Assembly: GCF_030867095.1 (NCBI RefSeq)
Contig: NC_081827.1
Span: 216,445,810 to 216,509,809 of the forward strand
Source: Alligator mississippiensis
Lineage: Eukaryota > Chordata > Crocodylia > Alligatoridae
Length of the DNA: 64,000 nucleotides
Direction: 5' to 3'
A program made the position numbers and the translations under genes. The notes beneath the pieces are model-generated. The model was not told where the DNA came from. It did not search any database and was given only the letters and a program-made list of their open reading frames with translations. Numbering within the stretch: the stretch's first letter is position 1; the number at the start of each line of letters is the position of its first letter. Of this stretch, positions 1 to 13,739 are shown piece after piece.

Positions 1-1855
1 AGCCTGTTGGGCTGATTTCTTGTACCCAGACCAATTGGCGCCGATTACTCATGCTTTGCAGTGGGTGTGAAGACTTTTCACTATATCTGCAATAAAAGAT
101 TTTAAGAAGGTGAATAAAACATATATCACAAAGTTACTTGTGTTCATTTCTATTAATTAGCTATACATTGGTATCTCTCTTGTTTAAACATATGGACACA
201 AGGTAGGTTTTTTAATGACTCCTTTTCTTTCTCCTTTTTCTTTTGGGAGAAGGTAATTTGATTTGTGATGTCCAGTTTGCTGAGAGATATACATTAAGTT
301 CTTTTTTCAGTAGTTGGCTTTCAGATATTAAAAATATGGTGAGGATTTAAATGGTGGAAGTTTAGTTTGTTTGTAAGGACTTGTTATGGCCTTGAGAAAA
401 CCTCCTGGCCCAGGAATCCCAGGACAGATGGCTTATACAGAAGAAATACAGGTTCTCTCTGCCACTCAAAAGTTGATGAGCTAGATGTGAGTACCTCAAC
501 ATACAGTGTGACCAATGAAATTTGAGCTCCAGTCCAAAATAGTTACCTCCTATGCCATATTCCTTAAAAGGTCCTTTAAAGTACCTTAAGTCAGTGTCTA
601 TATTAAGGTTGTTGTCTCGAAAAACAGTTTAGGCTGTACCAGTAATACTTGAGGAAGGAAGATCTTTAAGGCCTATTCAGGAATGTACACTTTTATAAAG
701 CATGAATTTCTCATTAAAGTATATAAAATTGTGATTGAGTTGGGGAAAATACAGAGTTCTTATGTTGTCGTGTGTATAAAGTTCAGGATAAGTATTGGAC
801 TGAAAAGAAAGCCTGTAGACATACTAACTCACTAAGGACATCAAAGATTTTTACTGCAATGTCTACATTTCTTTGTCTAGATTTGAGTTGGGTATTGTTT
901 TCTTATTAATTATTTAGTCCATTTTGAGAGTGATACAATTTAAAGCTGGTGCATATGTAATAAAAGTAGCTTGGAGCACAAATTATCAGAAACAAGTTTA
1001 TACTTCTAAGTTTCATGAATGAATATTCTGCTGCTTATTTTATCTACAGATTTGTATTTGCCACTATTTTGTATTTTTTATTTCCAGGAGTGCTAAAAAA
1101 CACTTCCCCTAGGAATGAGACAGTTAATGCTGAATGAATGCTTATAAGTTGTTCCAAACCTTGAGGGGGATTCTGTCTCAAAGGTGTTTCAATCACCACA
1201 AGGAACTGATTTTCTACAAGTAATGTAAGGACATTGCAGAACTTTGTAACATATGTGAAGGATAAACGACAAATGATTAAACCTAAATAAGAACCCAACA
1301 ATTCAGAAGCTTGTTTGATGCAATCAAATGGTACTAGATCATGGATCTTTACATTTCTAGTTCCTGGAATCAAATGCAATTTAGGTAGCAATTGACCAGC
1401 CTGAATTGCTTGCTAACTGTTCATTGGCCTACATACAGAATAACAAAAGATGTAAAGCTTACAAGTGGTGATCTCACTGTTTATCTTAGCAGAAGAACCA
1501 CAAGCCACATAGTAAATGCAAAGTCTTTCTGAGTCAGGTTTAAGGTATATTAAAAAGGAAAACCTTTCAAAACTGTAGTCCATTGTGTTCTTGTCCTGTG
1601 CACAGAAAACTTGTTTCCACATTTCTGAATCTAAGACCTTTAATTAGTACAATGATAGCATTTTAAAACTTAAAGTTAACATACAAAGTAAAAACATAAT
1701 AGATTTTTTAATCTATGAGAAACTATGTGAAACTTTTTACTTTTACATACTTTTAATTTAAAAGTATGGCATTTGAATTGCATCCCTTTTCAAGAAAATA
1801 ATTTATTTTCAACATCCTTTTCTGATAGAATTATTAATGTTCTAATATGCACACA

Positions 1856-1907
<52 letters not shown>

Positions 1908-2205
1908 GTGGCTTTTTAAAATCTCAGTAACCAAATGTTAGGGGTTTTTTATTTTTTTACCTAAACATTTAGAAGTCTAAAATTGTTACCTCTCTATTTA
2001 TATTCATTTATTCATTTTAGTATTTGCATTGCAAACACTTAAGCATATATCAAGTAAAATTCATTGCAATTGTTAGAAAACATGCTTATAACCTCAAACT
2101 ATTATAAATATTTACAAGTTGGACATTAAGCTGCAAGGCACTTGCTGGGTGGATCTGAGCACCCTAAATCCCAGTATAGTCAGTGGGAGTTGAAGGATCT
2201 CAGTT
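1..2205. other. AT-rich DNA, no gene seen
   Basis: Only short uncharacterised reading frames with no family resemblance. The stretch is AT-rich and contains a TA dinucleotide run at 1859-1900. I see no transposon ends here. Confidence 0.6.
1859..1900. repeat. (TA)n microsatellite
   Basis: About 21 uninterrupted TA dinucleotides. Probably polymorphic in length. Confidence 0.95.
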
Positions 2206-2511
2206 CCATATAGCAGGGGTTGTCAACCAGGGGTACACATACCCCTGGGTATACTTGGGACGGCCCCAGGCGGTATGCGCAGCAGTGCAGGGAAGCGGCG
2301 TGCAGCAGTGGCGAAGAGTGGTGAATGGCAGCAGCAGCCACCGTGTGCGAGCTCCCCACCCCCCACTGCCACCATTCACCATTGTGCGCTGCTGCTGCAT
2401 GCTGCCGGCTTCATGTCCGGCTGGCTGTCAGCCCTCCCTCCCCATCTGGAAGGGGGTACACTCCAGGAAGGGTACACTCCTTTAAAAAGCTTGAAAACCC
2501 CTGCCATATAG
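2206..2511. mobile_element. Non-autonomous hAT-like MITE with perfect 8-bp TSD
   Basis: The element proper is 2214-2503 (290 bp). It begins CAGGGGTTGTCAACC and ends CTTGAAAACCCCTG, which are inverted copies of each other. It is flanked on both sides by the identical 8-mer CCATATAG (2206-2213 and 2504-2511). Eight-base duplications and CAGGG termini are diagnostic of the hAT superfamily. The interior is GC-rich and encodes no transposase, so the element was mobilised in trans. The intact duplication suggests a fairly young insertion. Confidence 0.9.
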
Positions 2512-5500
2512 AATAAGTCAAATATGGCACAAATAATACCATCACAAAAATCCCATATGTTAGTACAGCAGTGTCAACCTGCAACTTGTGCTACAAGTGG
2601 CATAGGCAGTCACTGTCCATGGCACAAGGCAGACCAGGGAGAAGATAGGCCAAGGAGTAGAAAACAAATCAGGCAGGGAGCAGATTGGGTAGGAGGACAG
2701 AACAGGCAACAAAAAATAGAATAGCTGATCAAACAGGGGAAGGAGGATGGGAATAGCATTGGGGGAAGGTGTGGGGCTAATTTGTGGCATGCCTGCAAAA
2801 AAAGGTTGTTCCTCACTGTGTTATATATAAAATAAGTCATGATGCATCCTATCAGGGCAGCATCTAGACTGATTCTGGTAGCTCTAATTTATCATAGACT
2901 TTTTAGAGTTGTTGAATTAGACATTTGAATGTTCAGTATCTATGCTGGTGAAAACAGTCATTATATACAGATGAATACTTGTTTTTATCTGCACTTGCCA
3001 AATTCATATGTTATATAATGAAGTAAGTGCTTTATTATTTTCTCCTCTTTTCCTCTCAGCATCTCCTGCTCCTGCTCTGCTTGCTACCACCCTGCTTATT
3101 GTCCTCTTCTCTTTAAATCATTGGTTACTCAATACCCACCTCACCCTAGTGTGGGTGCAGATATGACTTTGAAAAGTATTTGCCTATGGCCATTCCAGTT
3201 TTAACTGGGGTTTGTTTTTGTTTTTTAGTCACAAAAGCAAAACTAAAAGTGTATATTCTCTCAGATTTAGCTTTGGCAATAAAAATGAAGCCATGAGCCA
3301 CTGCAGCTTTAGGTTCGTTGTGCTGGAAGCCACTGTCACTTAACAGTTTAAATTTTAAAAAGCAGCTTTTTTGTAAAGGCTGCAGGTCTGGCTGCCTAGC
3401 TGCCATTCTAAACCTTGTAATACAGGGTTCTGACATCACAGTTGTCTAACAAAATGTTTGACAGGCAAGACAGTTTGTTATAGATGGATATGATATCATA
3501 TCATGCTGGCACATTAAGGTTTTTTTAATTGATCCTATCCTACACAATGGTAAATCTACCATTAATATGCTGTAATGAGTTATAAAATAAGATGGTGATA
3601 AAAAGGTAGTCAGTTGTGAAATGCAAGCGACCAGTTTTGGACAACCTTCTTGTGTCATCATAATAAATCACAATACACGGACTTTGGCATAAAAAGATCA
3701 TTTATTCCAAGAAGAACTGAGTTGTATTCTTGTGCTTATGTTTCAGAAGTAAATGGTTAAATACTTAAAAATGAAATGAAAACAACAACGGCACTTTTCT
3801 GGATATTTTGTTTAAGTTTTTTAAAATAACTTTTTTAGTCCTTGTCCTTGGTTTCTTCTGAGAAAGAATACGACTCTACAAAATAAATTTGCACAAACTT
3901 GTTAAAAATGCTATTATGACCAGAGGAGCTATAAAAAAAAAAAAAAAAATACTGGTTACCACTGATTCATTCTTTTTGCCAGTAGATGGAGCTGTCTTGT
4001 AAGGTGATGGCTGTCTTTTTTTCTCCCCCCTCCCCCTATCTGCCTTTTTTTTGCAAGCTATTTGCTGATTTGTATTAGGTACCATAGAGTGAGCCTCAGA
4101 ACAGGAAGCCGAGGATGAAGCAGAAAGGATACTGCAGAGGTTTCTCTCTCTCTTTCCCCCCCTCCCCAGTGAGAATGCAGCAATTGTAAATACTTGGCAT
4201 TTTTTTAAGCTAGAAATCCTGAACAAGTTTATTAGACAGCATTTCATTATCACCATCTCTGATGCTTTCTTTCTCATAGTATATTTGAAATGCCTGGTGT
4301 ATCAGGTAAGTCAACAGGACATTTAATCATAGAACTTAGTTCATTTGTATCGGTATCAATGGTTTTTTTATTCAATCAAATGAGAATGCTTGCTTTGTAG
4401 TTTATACTAAGTGTGGGCTAAGACAGGAGATCCAATTTTGGATTTTTAAAACCTTTCACAAGCTGCAGTCAGTCAGGTCTGTTTAGCAACACAGGGTTCT
4501 GTTACAAGATTGATTTCATTGGCCTTATATTTTTTTGGATGTTTGCCAGCTCTTATAATTGTTTGCCTATTATTAAATTCAAGGAATTTATTTCTGTAAC
4601 CATCATTTAGGAGTGATAACTATCTAATAAGGGTCATATTGTTCCTTAGAGCGAAGCACAAACTGGAACATAATATTAAGCACAGTAAGAAGGCAGTAAG
4701 GTTACAAAGCCTAGAGTTGCAGAGGTATACAGCTAATCCTACACTTTTCAAACAGAGGCTGTGTTCCAGGCCAAATGCCTTACCCAAGATTTTGGTGCAG
4801 GGCTTGCTGCCTTTTTTCCTTCCTGACAGTGAAAATCTAACTGTATACACAGCAGGCAAGCCTTGCTTTTACTTACATAGAGATCAGCACTAGTGGTAAT
4901 ACTGCAGATATGACTCGGTTCATAATCTGAACCGTCTTGCTTTTTTAAACAGCACAAGAAATTTGCCAGGTGGACATCAAGCTGTTTCAGCGTCTTTTCT
5001 AAAATGGATTACTCCTCTGCCACTTGTCTGAGGTATGTGCATACAAAGATTCGCATCCAACACACATCGTTTGGATTTGGATTCTTCCCCCCTCTCCCCA
5101 CACCATTCTTTTGCAAAAAGTTTTTGTTGCTCCCTCTGCAGTATTTCAAATTGAACTGCCATTTTGATTTGAATGCTGGACTGTGTTTTAAAGCCATCAT
5201 TGTGTATTTGTTTCCAGAAGTACTTGTTTCATATCTGTGATGTCAAACTCCTGAGCTATGCAAACTGATATTATTATCACACTCTAGAAGCGTGCCTGCT
5301 TTTCATATTGATCTTCAGTTTGGCATATAACTGAGTGATCAGTATATTTACTACAAAAGAAAAACTGCATTAAATTTAACATTCAGAACTTAATGCAAAA
5401 TGGACAAAAATGGGAAAAGTTACTGTTATACTTTTAGTTTATTCGGTTGTGCCTAGGCTGTGTGATTCTTTACTTTGACACCAGCAGATAAGCTTATCTT

Positions 5501-7493
5501 CAACACTTGCTGCAATATTTGGATGTGAGGAGGTCGAAGACAGATGGATAAACCTTAACTTTGAATGCTCTCACTTTATCATGTAGGTACTAGTTTTGCA
5601 ATTCATAGTTAATTCACATTATTGTGAAGGCAGTATCTGGGAGGGAGGAAAATTCCTACTGAGGTCAAATTCACATCTTTCTCTGGAAACTCCAGGAAAA
5701 CAATAAAAATATGTATAGTATCTGTATTTGAAGAGGCTAATGGTTGACTAATATAATTTAATGAGAATGATATACTTCAAACTCACCTGCACCCTTGGGC
5801 TAGATCTGGACCATGAGGCTCTTTACAGGCCTGATGCAGGCTGCAAAGTGCCTCTCAGGCTGGAGCTGGACCCAGCAGTGATGGTGATGGGGCAAGAAGT
5901 GGTGTGGGGGTTAACACACCTGTTGCTCACCCACTGCCACTGACACACATGCCCATCAGGGCTCCATCACTGGGAATTCAACAATAGGTCCCATCCCCAA
6001 ATCCTTGGTCTCCGCTGGAAATAGGCAAAATGGCTTCATGGGCTGGATACACAGTGAATGGATCCATCGACATCGTAAGACACAAAAGTAGCAAGAAAGA
6101 GATTTACTATAGTATCACTCTGGCATGAAACTAGTTTTCTATAGCTTGCTGTAGCTTACTGTTTTATATTACATGGATTCATGTTTGGGTTAAAGTTTCA
6201 GAACTTAATGTAAACTACTGAAATAACTGGGAACATGAAAGGATGTAGTGACTAAGTATTTTTGTTTAAAAGTTGAGGTGATTTTAAAATACAGAGTCCC
6301 CAAATACATTTGAATGTGACTTTTAAATTAATTTGTCATCATTTAAACATGCCTGACTAATGAATCATTGAGGCCACCCACATTATAACTCATCATACCA
6401 TCTTTCCATATCTGGAATTTTCATTGAAATCAATAAATCATGGGCAGAATGGGAAACATGATAGAATGTGCTGTATAAATGGACAATTTTAGTATTTGAT
6501 TTGATTTAGTCCAATACTAAACTGAACTCTAATGTTACAGTTTGTTGCATGATCCATGTTTATTTTCTTTGCTTACCTTAATCTGCAGAGCTGAAACTTG
6601 GGGTGGCTGACTCCCTTTTGGGCTTGAGCAGTCTTGGGTTATGTACACACAGTCCAAGGTGGAAATGATCTAAATTATGCAGTTTTCTGTAGGTGGCTCT
6701 GCTTCCTGATCTTCACTTTCTTTCATTTGAGAGCCGTCTGTAAGACCTCATTTTCATTTTACTTGGTTTGCTTTTAGGTCATTATTACCCTCCTACTTGT
6801 TCCCATTACCCTTTTCTTATTCTTCCAGTTGGGCAAGCATCCATACACTCTGCTTCTATGCCCTGTCTTCTCCTTACCAGTACTTCCGTACTGTTATCTT
6901 CTGCCATTCCCATATCTACCACACCCAGGTCCTGGCTTTATTCATGACCTTTATATACACTTTCTGCATTTTCAGACTTCCTTGTTGCCTTCTGGGTATT
7001 TCATTATCTCTACAAGATGTCCATGCTCCCAATTCAGAAATTCAGCATTTCAAATATCTATGGTTCCAAGCTTCCTTTTACACCTTCATACTATGCTACT
7101 CTGCTCCATCAATAATATTTTCTACCCACAAAAATCCTTGCCTCTTGCACTTAGATAAGATATTCTCAACTAATATCTTTGCTTATCCCCCCGCCCCCCC
7201 CACCCCCCCGGCAAGGTAATATCCAAACACTGTCCTATCTTCAAAGCTCCCCTCATTCTCTGCTTCCTCATTTTCTGCCAGCAGAAAGTCTTATTTTTTC
7301 TTCTCCTAGGTTCTCATCACCTTACCACACATCCTCCTCTCATTTATGACAATGGTCCCATTCTTCTCCATATTTATGTATTTCATTACATTTTACTTCT
7401 TTAGTTTGGTTGGAAGCAGAAAACCAATTTCTACCTCAGTTTCTGTGTTCAAGCTTTATTGTTTACTCCAAAATCTCTCTCTCCCCCTCTAGG
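2512..7493. other. Repeat-poor stretch, no gene seen
   Basis: Mostly AT-rich sequence with A/T and pyrimidine runs (for example near 3933-3949 and 4141-4166). A GC-richer patch at about 5790-5960 may be an old element, but I cannot find its ends. The C- and T-rich frames at 6797-7219 are pyrimidine-tract artefacts. No coding exon is recognisable. Confidence 0.5.
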
Positions 7494-7954
7494 ACACGAG
7501 TATCAAAGATAGGGCCCAGAGCCCTACTGTCTGGCCCGCTTTGCTGTGACCCACACACTGCTGGACCAGGCCCGCATGCAGAGCTGGGGTTCCATGTTGT
7601 CCATGGTGCCACCCCATTCAGTCAAGGATCAGTGTTGCATGTAGTGGCTTCCTCCACACACAGAGTACAGCACATTCCCATACTGGGTGTGGTGGGGGAA
7701 GGGTGCCACATGCAAGACAGATCCTGGACCAGCTGAAGCCCATGCCAGCCTACCACACATGTACCTCCTGCCCCCCACCACATGGCATGGTCTCAGAACA
7801 GGTTGGGGGTGGGAGGGGTCCATGCACTGGTTCTGGCACGTGGGGTGCAAGGGCACGGGGTGCATTCCTTGGGTTCCTGATCTAGCCCATGGACTGGCCC
7901 AGCACCAGTCATCCAGCCCACAAGGCCAGAAGGGTTTGACACCCCTTTGTTTCT
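7494..7954. mobile_element. Probable old hAT-like MITE
   Basis: The right end reads GTTTGACACCCCTTTG and the left end reads CACGAGTATCAAAGATAG, a degraded version of the inverted CAGGGGTGTCAAA terminus. The interior is GC-rich. I could not find a convincing 8-bp duplication, so the boundaries are approximate. It may belong to the same broad group as the element at 37810. Confidence 0.45.
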
Positions 7955-8617
7955 TTATAAACTTTGATTCAAACTCTAGTCCTTCTGTTGCTGGTCTCTC
8001 TATAGCCTCTTTCTTTGCTTCCAACAGATGTTTTTGTTATTTATATTAGTTGTTATAAAAACCAACAAATACTGCATGAATATCAAGATCAGATAGAGTA
8101 CTTTAAGAGGATATCCAGAGGTTCTTGTGACTCTCTCAGACTGATTTTTTATATTGGTGTTGGTCAGAGACAACTCAACCTAAGTTCCAACAGTGTGACT
8201 TTCTAAGTAAAAAAAGTTATCTTAGGGAAGCTTCCAGAAGTTTTTCTTTTAAAAAGTGCATTTTAAACCAATGAGTTTGGGAATATTCCAGATTTACTCA
8301 CAAGCAGCACTTGAATTCCCTCATTCCTCCTTGGATACAATTTTCTACTTATTTCTACTTAGTCCCTGTTTTACAGTGTTTGATTCAGAGTAAGATGTTT
8401 GATTTCCTTTACTACTTTTAACAGTCTAGCCACATTTTCTCAAATTATCATAAATTTACATTTGAACATAGAGTCTAGAAGAAGGTTGCAACCTTTCAGG
8501 ATAAGTTGACACAGATAAAGTTTTAAGAAGGGGTTCCTTTAGTAGATCTGGAAATGGAAGTGGAAGGGAAATATTACAGTACAATATATTAAAAATAAGT
8601 TCTTATAGCACTGTTTA
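7955..8617. other. No gene or repeat recognised
   Basis: AT-rich sequence between two MITEs. Only short frames are present, with no recognisable protein. Confidence 0.5.
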
Positions 8618-8891
8618 TTCTAAATCAGGGGTTGCCAACCAGGGGTATGTGAGAAGGCCCTAAGGGGTACACATGGGCAGGTGGGGATGGAGCATTGACT
8701 TGCATCATGCCACGCTGCTGTGCAGGCACCACCCACCCAGCCAGATGTGGGGGGCGGGGGAGGCTCACATGTTCAGCTGCGTGCTACTCCCACCCCTCCC
8801 ACTTCCAGTTCAGCCACCAGGGGTAACCTGCTCCATGTCTGGCCGCCAGGGATACACTGATGCAAAAAGGTTGAAGTCCCCTGTTCTAAAT
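8618..8891. mobile_element. Non-autonomous hAT-like MITE with perfect 8-bp TSD
   Basis: The element proper is 8626-8883 (258 bp). It begins CAGGGGTTGCCAACC and ends GGTTGAAGTCCCCTG in inverted orientation. Identical flanking octamers TTCTAAAT lie at 8618-8625 and 8884-8891. It is related to the 2214-2503 element: both open with CAGGGGTTG(T/C)CAACCAGGGGTA. Confidence 0.9.
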
Positions 8892-10795
8892 GATCATACT
8901 TATATTAACTAATTCTCAAAATTCTCCTATAGAGTAATAATAGATATGCATTACCTTTGACACCTATAGAAAAATATATAAATCAGAACTCATGAAATGC
9001 CTAAAAGCTATATGAATTGGAATTTCTCAAAGTACTCAATAAATTATTCCATCACATTTCTTTGGGATGTTATACCTTGTGTGTGTGTGTGTATGTGTGT
9101 GTTGTACCACTCTAAATTTAGAAATGGCTAGAAACTTATTTTCCAAATATTAGCTAATTTCTTAATAATTCTCTTAGATCATTCAGGTCTTATAGAATCA
9201 GGATAGCAAGTACATGAATAAAGAGATTTAAAAAAAAAGACTTATGATAAGTCAGCTCAATTTTAGCTCAGTGTCAAGGATCCATGGTAGATTTAATTAG
9301 ACTTCCTTGTGCAATATGTCTTTTTTACTGAAAACTAGGATAATTCAGAAGATGATTAAACAGAAGTGGATGCAGAAGAGCCAGATTTCAATATAAAGCA
9401 TTTTTGGCAGGAAGGAAATTCAATCTGAAAATTTTATTTTCAGAAAAGGAAGATCAAAAAGTGTATGCTGTCTGAAATACATGGTAATAGACATAGTAAT
9501 AGAGAACTGTCTATATCTTCTTAACTGCTACATTAAAAATACTTCACTGAGAGCTTACATAAGAGATTTTCAGATTTTTTTTTCTTAAATGTTTATTATA
9601 TATACCTCTGAATGGTAGATTGGATATATTTAGAACTTACCTTCAATGTAGGTTTGTCTTAGTTTCAAATTGTGTTTATTTTTTACTGACTGATTGGTAA
9701 AGCCAGAAGTTTATAGAGTTGCATGTTATCATAAATAGGCAAAGTTTTCAAGTCCTAATATCATTTTGAAACAAATTCCTACCAATACTACAGTTCCAAA
9801 TTAATAATGGGCAAATAAAAAATTAATTAGGATTGCCAATAGCTTCATTATTTTAAGAGTAAGCAGGTAGATTTTTCTACATAGACTGGAAATTTTCATG
9901 GAAATTCTGCAAGACACTAACATAAAAAAATCATTTGAAAGAACAAAGGAAGTTTCTACAGGAGGTAAAGTAATGAAAACAAATTAACAATTTGCATTAA
10001 CAGCATTAGATTTTTTCCTATTATTCCTGGTAGAGCAACATCCTATGTTAGACATTTCAAAGGAACATTCTTAACCATGTTTGGCACTTCTGTAAAATAT
10101 TTGGCTCTTCTATAGAATTTTTCATAACAAATTAAATTGTCACATGTTTTGTCATGTAATGGGTTGGTCTACGAAGCCATGCAAAATATCATTAAAAAGC
10201 AATGTTTTTTTAGCTGATTAGTATAAAACGCAATATAGACAATCAGATCAAAATCAACATATGCCCTTATTTCATTTCTTATGCAAACAGATCTACAAAT
10301 GTGCCTGCAAACTAACTAAACAAGAATGCAGACTGCAAGTTAGAAAACTAACTGGTTGTTCACATGCACAGATAAACAAATGCAGGAATACTATATACAT
10401 TTAAGGGTGCAGCTTTGTGTACTGGCTTTTCCTACATAGACCAAGGCCAGTTTGAGAATGGGGTCTTAAATGTAGGCAAAGCTGTAGACAGGTACACAAT
10501 AGGTTGCCTAGCTGCCTCGCTCTTGTTACATTCAGATTTTTGTAAAGTCCATTAAATATGATATGCATCTTTAGGTACGTGTATACAGTACTTTGGAATA
10601 CCTGATCCTAAGTGCACAGAATAAGCTGGAAACAGGCTGTGAAGATTCTCTTCTATAAGAAATCTGTGTTGTACAGTATGAGTAGAATTATTAAATATAC
10701 AACTTTATTAAACCTTTGAGATCCTTCATGAGTTCTGACATACCTCAGACTTTATCATTTAACACAAGCACAAAATAAACAAGATGAAAAATGAT
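8892..10795. other. AT-rich DNA, no gene seen
   Basis: Contains a (TG)n microsatellite at about 9078-9102, interrupted once. Otherwise no gene and no recognisable transposon. Confidence 0.55.
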
Positions 10796-12205
10796 GATTC
10801 AAATAGGCCTGTGCGAGTCAGCAGTGATCCGATCTGCTTCAGATCCAGCCGCTTCAGATGGCCATGATCTGATCCAGAGCTCCGGACCAGGTTTCCACCT
10901 CAATCTGGCTGAAGTGGCTCAGAAGCTTTGGAGCCGCCTTGGAGATCCAGCCGTAGGATATAATGGGGAATCAATGAAATATCTATAACTTTGTTGGTTT
11001 TTATCTGATTTAGATGAAACTTGCAGGGATGGTAGCCTCTGCTGAGAGCACAAAGCCTGCCAGGCTTCAAGAAGATTGGTGCAGAGGTTTGGAGGGAACT
11101 GTACCCTAAATTCTTGAAAGCCAAACTCATGTCACGACTGTATGTTACACTACGGGGGGGGGGGGGGGTCAAAACTGCAGGGATGGTAGCACTTACTAAG
11201 GCCACAAAGCTTACCAAGTTTCAAGAAGATCGGTGCAGGGCTTTGGGAGGAACTGCCCCTCAAGCTATGGACAAGCAAAACTTGTGCCATGGGTGACACT
11301 GTGAATGTTAAGGCACAGCAGGGTGACAGCTGCAGGGATGGTGGCCCTTGATGTGGCCATGAAGCCTGCCAGCTGTTGAGGAGATTGGTGTAGGGGGGTC
11401 CTGGGGCCCTGCACCCCTAGCTGCTGACAAATAAAACTCATGCCAGGACTGTGTCAGTTTTGGGGCAGGTGATTGTCTGTATTGATTCTTTCCTCTCCCT
11501 AGCCTGGTTTTGTAGGTGCTAATTGATGCTTGTTAAGTTGTTATGTAGTAGCTAAGTCCTGTGTATTGAGCTGGTCCCTGAGTGAATCATGATTGATTGA
11601 TTGATTGGTAACTGGTAACAGCAGCTTAGCAGCCAGGCCTGCAGTAGTGTCTCCCCTCCCCGCCCCATGCCAGACAGTCAGTCCCACAAACACCCATGGC
11701 AGGAATTTTGTTTGTCCCCAGCTTGAGGGGCAGTTCCCCCCAAACCCCTGCACCGATATTCTTGAAACTTGGCAGGCTTTGTGGCCTCAGTAAGACCTAC
11801 CACTCCTGCAGTTTTGACCGACCCCCCCATAATGTAACACATAGACATGACAGTTTTGCTTTCAAGAATTTGGGGCACAGTTCCCCCCAAACCCCTGCAC
11901 TGATCTTCTTGAACCTTGGCAGGTTTCATCCTCTCTGCAGAGTCTCCTACCCCTGAAAATTTCATCCAAATTAGACAAAAAACAACAAAGTTATAGATAT
12001 TTTATTGTTTCCCCATTATACCCTATGGCCGGATCTCGGAGGCGGCTCTGAGGCAGCTCCGAAGCTCTTCGGAAGCTCCGAACCGCTTCGGGAAGCCTAA
12101 CGAGGCCAGTGCTTTGACCTGAATGTGCTGCTTTGGACCCAAAACATCCAAAGCTTCTCCGGATCCGAAGCTCTGTCCAAAGCCGCGCACAGCCCTAGAT
12201 TCAAA
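10796..12205. mobile_element. 1.39-kb palindromic (fold-back) DNA transposon with perfect 8-bp TSD
   Basis: The element is 10804-12197. The left end reads TAGGCCTGTGCGAG and the right end reads CGCGCACAGCCCTA, its inverted copy. The octamer GATTCAAA occurs immediately outside both ends (10796-10803 and 12198-12205). Each arm is about 550-600 bp and the arms are inverted repeats of one another: 10960-11290 is mirrored by 11690-12030. Within each arm a ~150-bp module occurs twice in tandem (around AAACTTGGCAGGCTTTG on the right arm). A poly-G run sits at 11154-11168. No transposase is encoded. The TSD length suggests hAT mobilisation. Confidence 0.85.
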
Positions 12206-12264
12206 AGCCACACAAGGTACTTTTACGTAGCCATGAGTTGCAGCTCCGGGCGTTTTGAAGGCAA

Positions 12265-12490
12265 AATGCACATCAGTACTGAGAAAATGGTCACAGTGCG
12301 CTTTACAACTAACACACCTCGGAGGTACTTTAGTTCAAAAGTGCACCATCGCCATTTTCTGTGTACTGACATGTATTTCACCAATTATACAGCTGCACGT
12401 GGTGCAGTGCAGGTCAGCTTAGCTTGCATGCAGAGCAGACTCGATTAATTGAGTCTGCTCCAAAGTGGCAGATCTCCAGAGCATCACTGG
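12265..12490. mobile_element. Fold-back MITE, copy 1
   Basis: Contains an imperfect hairpin: GCACATCAGTACTGAGAAAA (from about 12269) pairs with sequence around 12345-12378. It also carries a near-perfect 28-bp palindrome at 12434-12461 with a GATTAATT centre flanked by GAGCAGACTC-type arms. The same two modules occur at 14624-14813, which links the copies. Outer ends are not resolved. Confidence 0.5.
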
Positions 12491-13739
12491 AAAAAAAAAA
12501 GGTGTATATATATGCCAACAGATTCCCGCAGAGAGATCTGCTTCACATAGGAAGTTAAACTAAGCATGAAATAAGCAGTAGTCCACTACTTTTAACATTT
12601 GTAGGACAATAATAGTATGTGTTACATAATTGTACTAAGTCCACTCTAAATTAGAGTCCAGTGAAGAGAACTGCTTTTATTTAAAATCTATTTTAATATT
12701 GAAATTGATTCTTGAGAATGGTGGAACATAGGAACATAGAAGTAAAGAGACCATCCCAACCATCAAATACACTACCCACTGGTTTCAGTCAACCATATAA
12801 TATATGTTTATTCCATAAAGTTAAATGGGATCATCCACTCCAACCCCTCCTATACAAAGCATCCCTCAAAGCTCCACAATAATTTTAGGCAATTCAGTAT
12901 AAAAAAATCCCTCAAGAAATTTGCTACAAGAAGAGAGGAACAGAGACAAAGACATTGATGTCCTTGGCTCCTGCAATAACAGGGAATTTGTTAAGGAAAA
13001 TGTGCCCAGGTGGTCCTAGGATCATTTGACAAAATATTTAAAACTGGTTTTTGCCTCCCTGGCAATCAGGTGCAATCAGCGAGCAGCCCCCCTGCCAATC
13101 AATGGTGGTGCGTGCACAGGGGAACCTGCAGGATTAAAGGAGCTGCTGTGCACTCCACTCCCACTTTGAATATGGTAGGTCCTTAGGGATGTACATTTAA
13201 CTATAATGACTACAGGACACAATATCTTTTGACTATTTTTGTCTAGTTTGTGTGCTTTTAAATGCTATGTATAATCTAGCAATTTATTGTACACTCCAAT
13301 AGTAGTATTTGTATTTTATTTGAGTTTAAGCTGAATAATTTCATTCTAGCTCCTAGTGTATTGGTAAAGCATCTAGTTTCACTTTAATTGAAGAAAGAAG
13401 TGTTGTGTTATATGTAATGAGGTGCCACACCATTTGCACCCCACTTTTCAAAATCCTAAATCCACCCATGCCCTTATACCTTATCTGCATTTGCACACAG
13501 AGTAGAGCATAGCGGGGCAAAATGGATGTGTTCCTTCTCAGTTTCATTACTACTTCCTCTCTGCCACCTGCAAAAGATTCTGAGATGCAACAGTGAACTT
13601 AGTGCTTTGTAAGATTCACTGTGCTGCTGTACAGTGGTAAGTCCTCTTTAAGTTTTTTCAAGCAGAGCACCCTGCATCTCTGCTATTGGAGTTCCTGAGC
13701 TGCAGTCTACAATCTCTTTGGGCATTTGTAGATGTGCTC
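12491..13739. other. No gene seen
   Basis: Mixed-composition DNA. A patch around 12722-12900 with the phrase 'aacataggaacatag' may be a very old LINE tail, but it is too degraded to classify. Confidence 0.45.

Noticed and set aside
6797..7219. 140-codon frame rich in Pro, Phe, Ser, Leu
   Set aside because: The sequence is a long pyrimidine-rich tract; two frames on the same strand are open, and there is no signal of a real exon.
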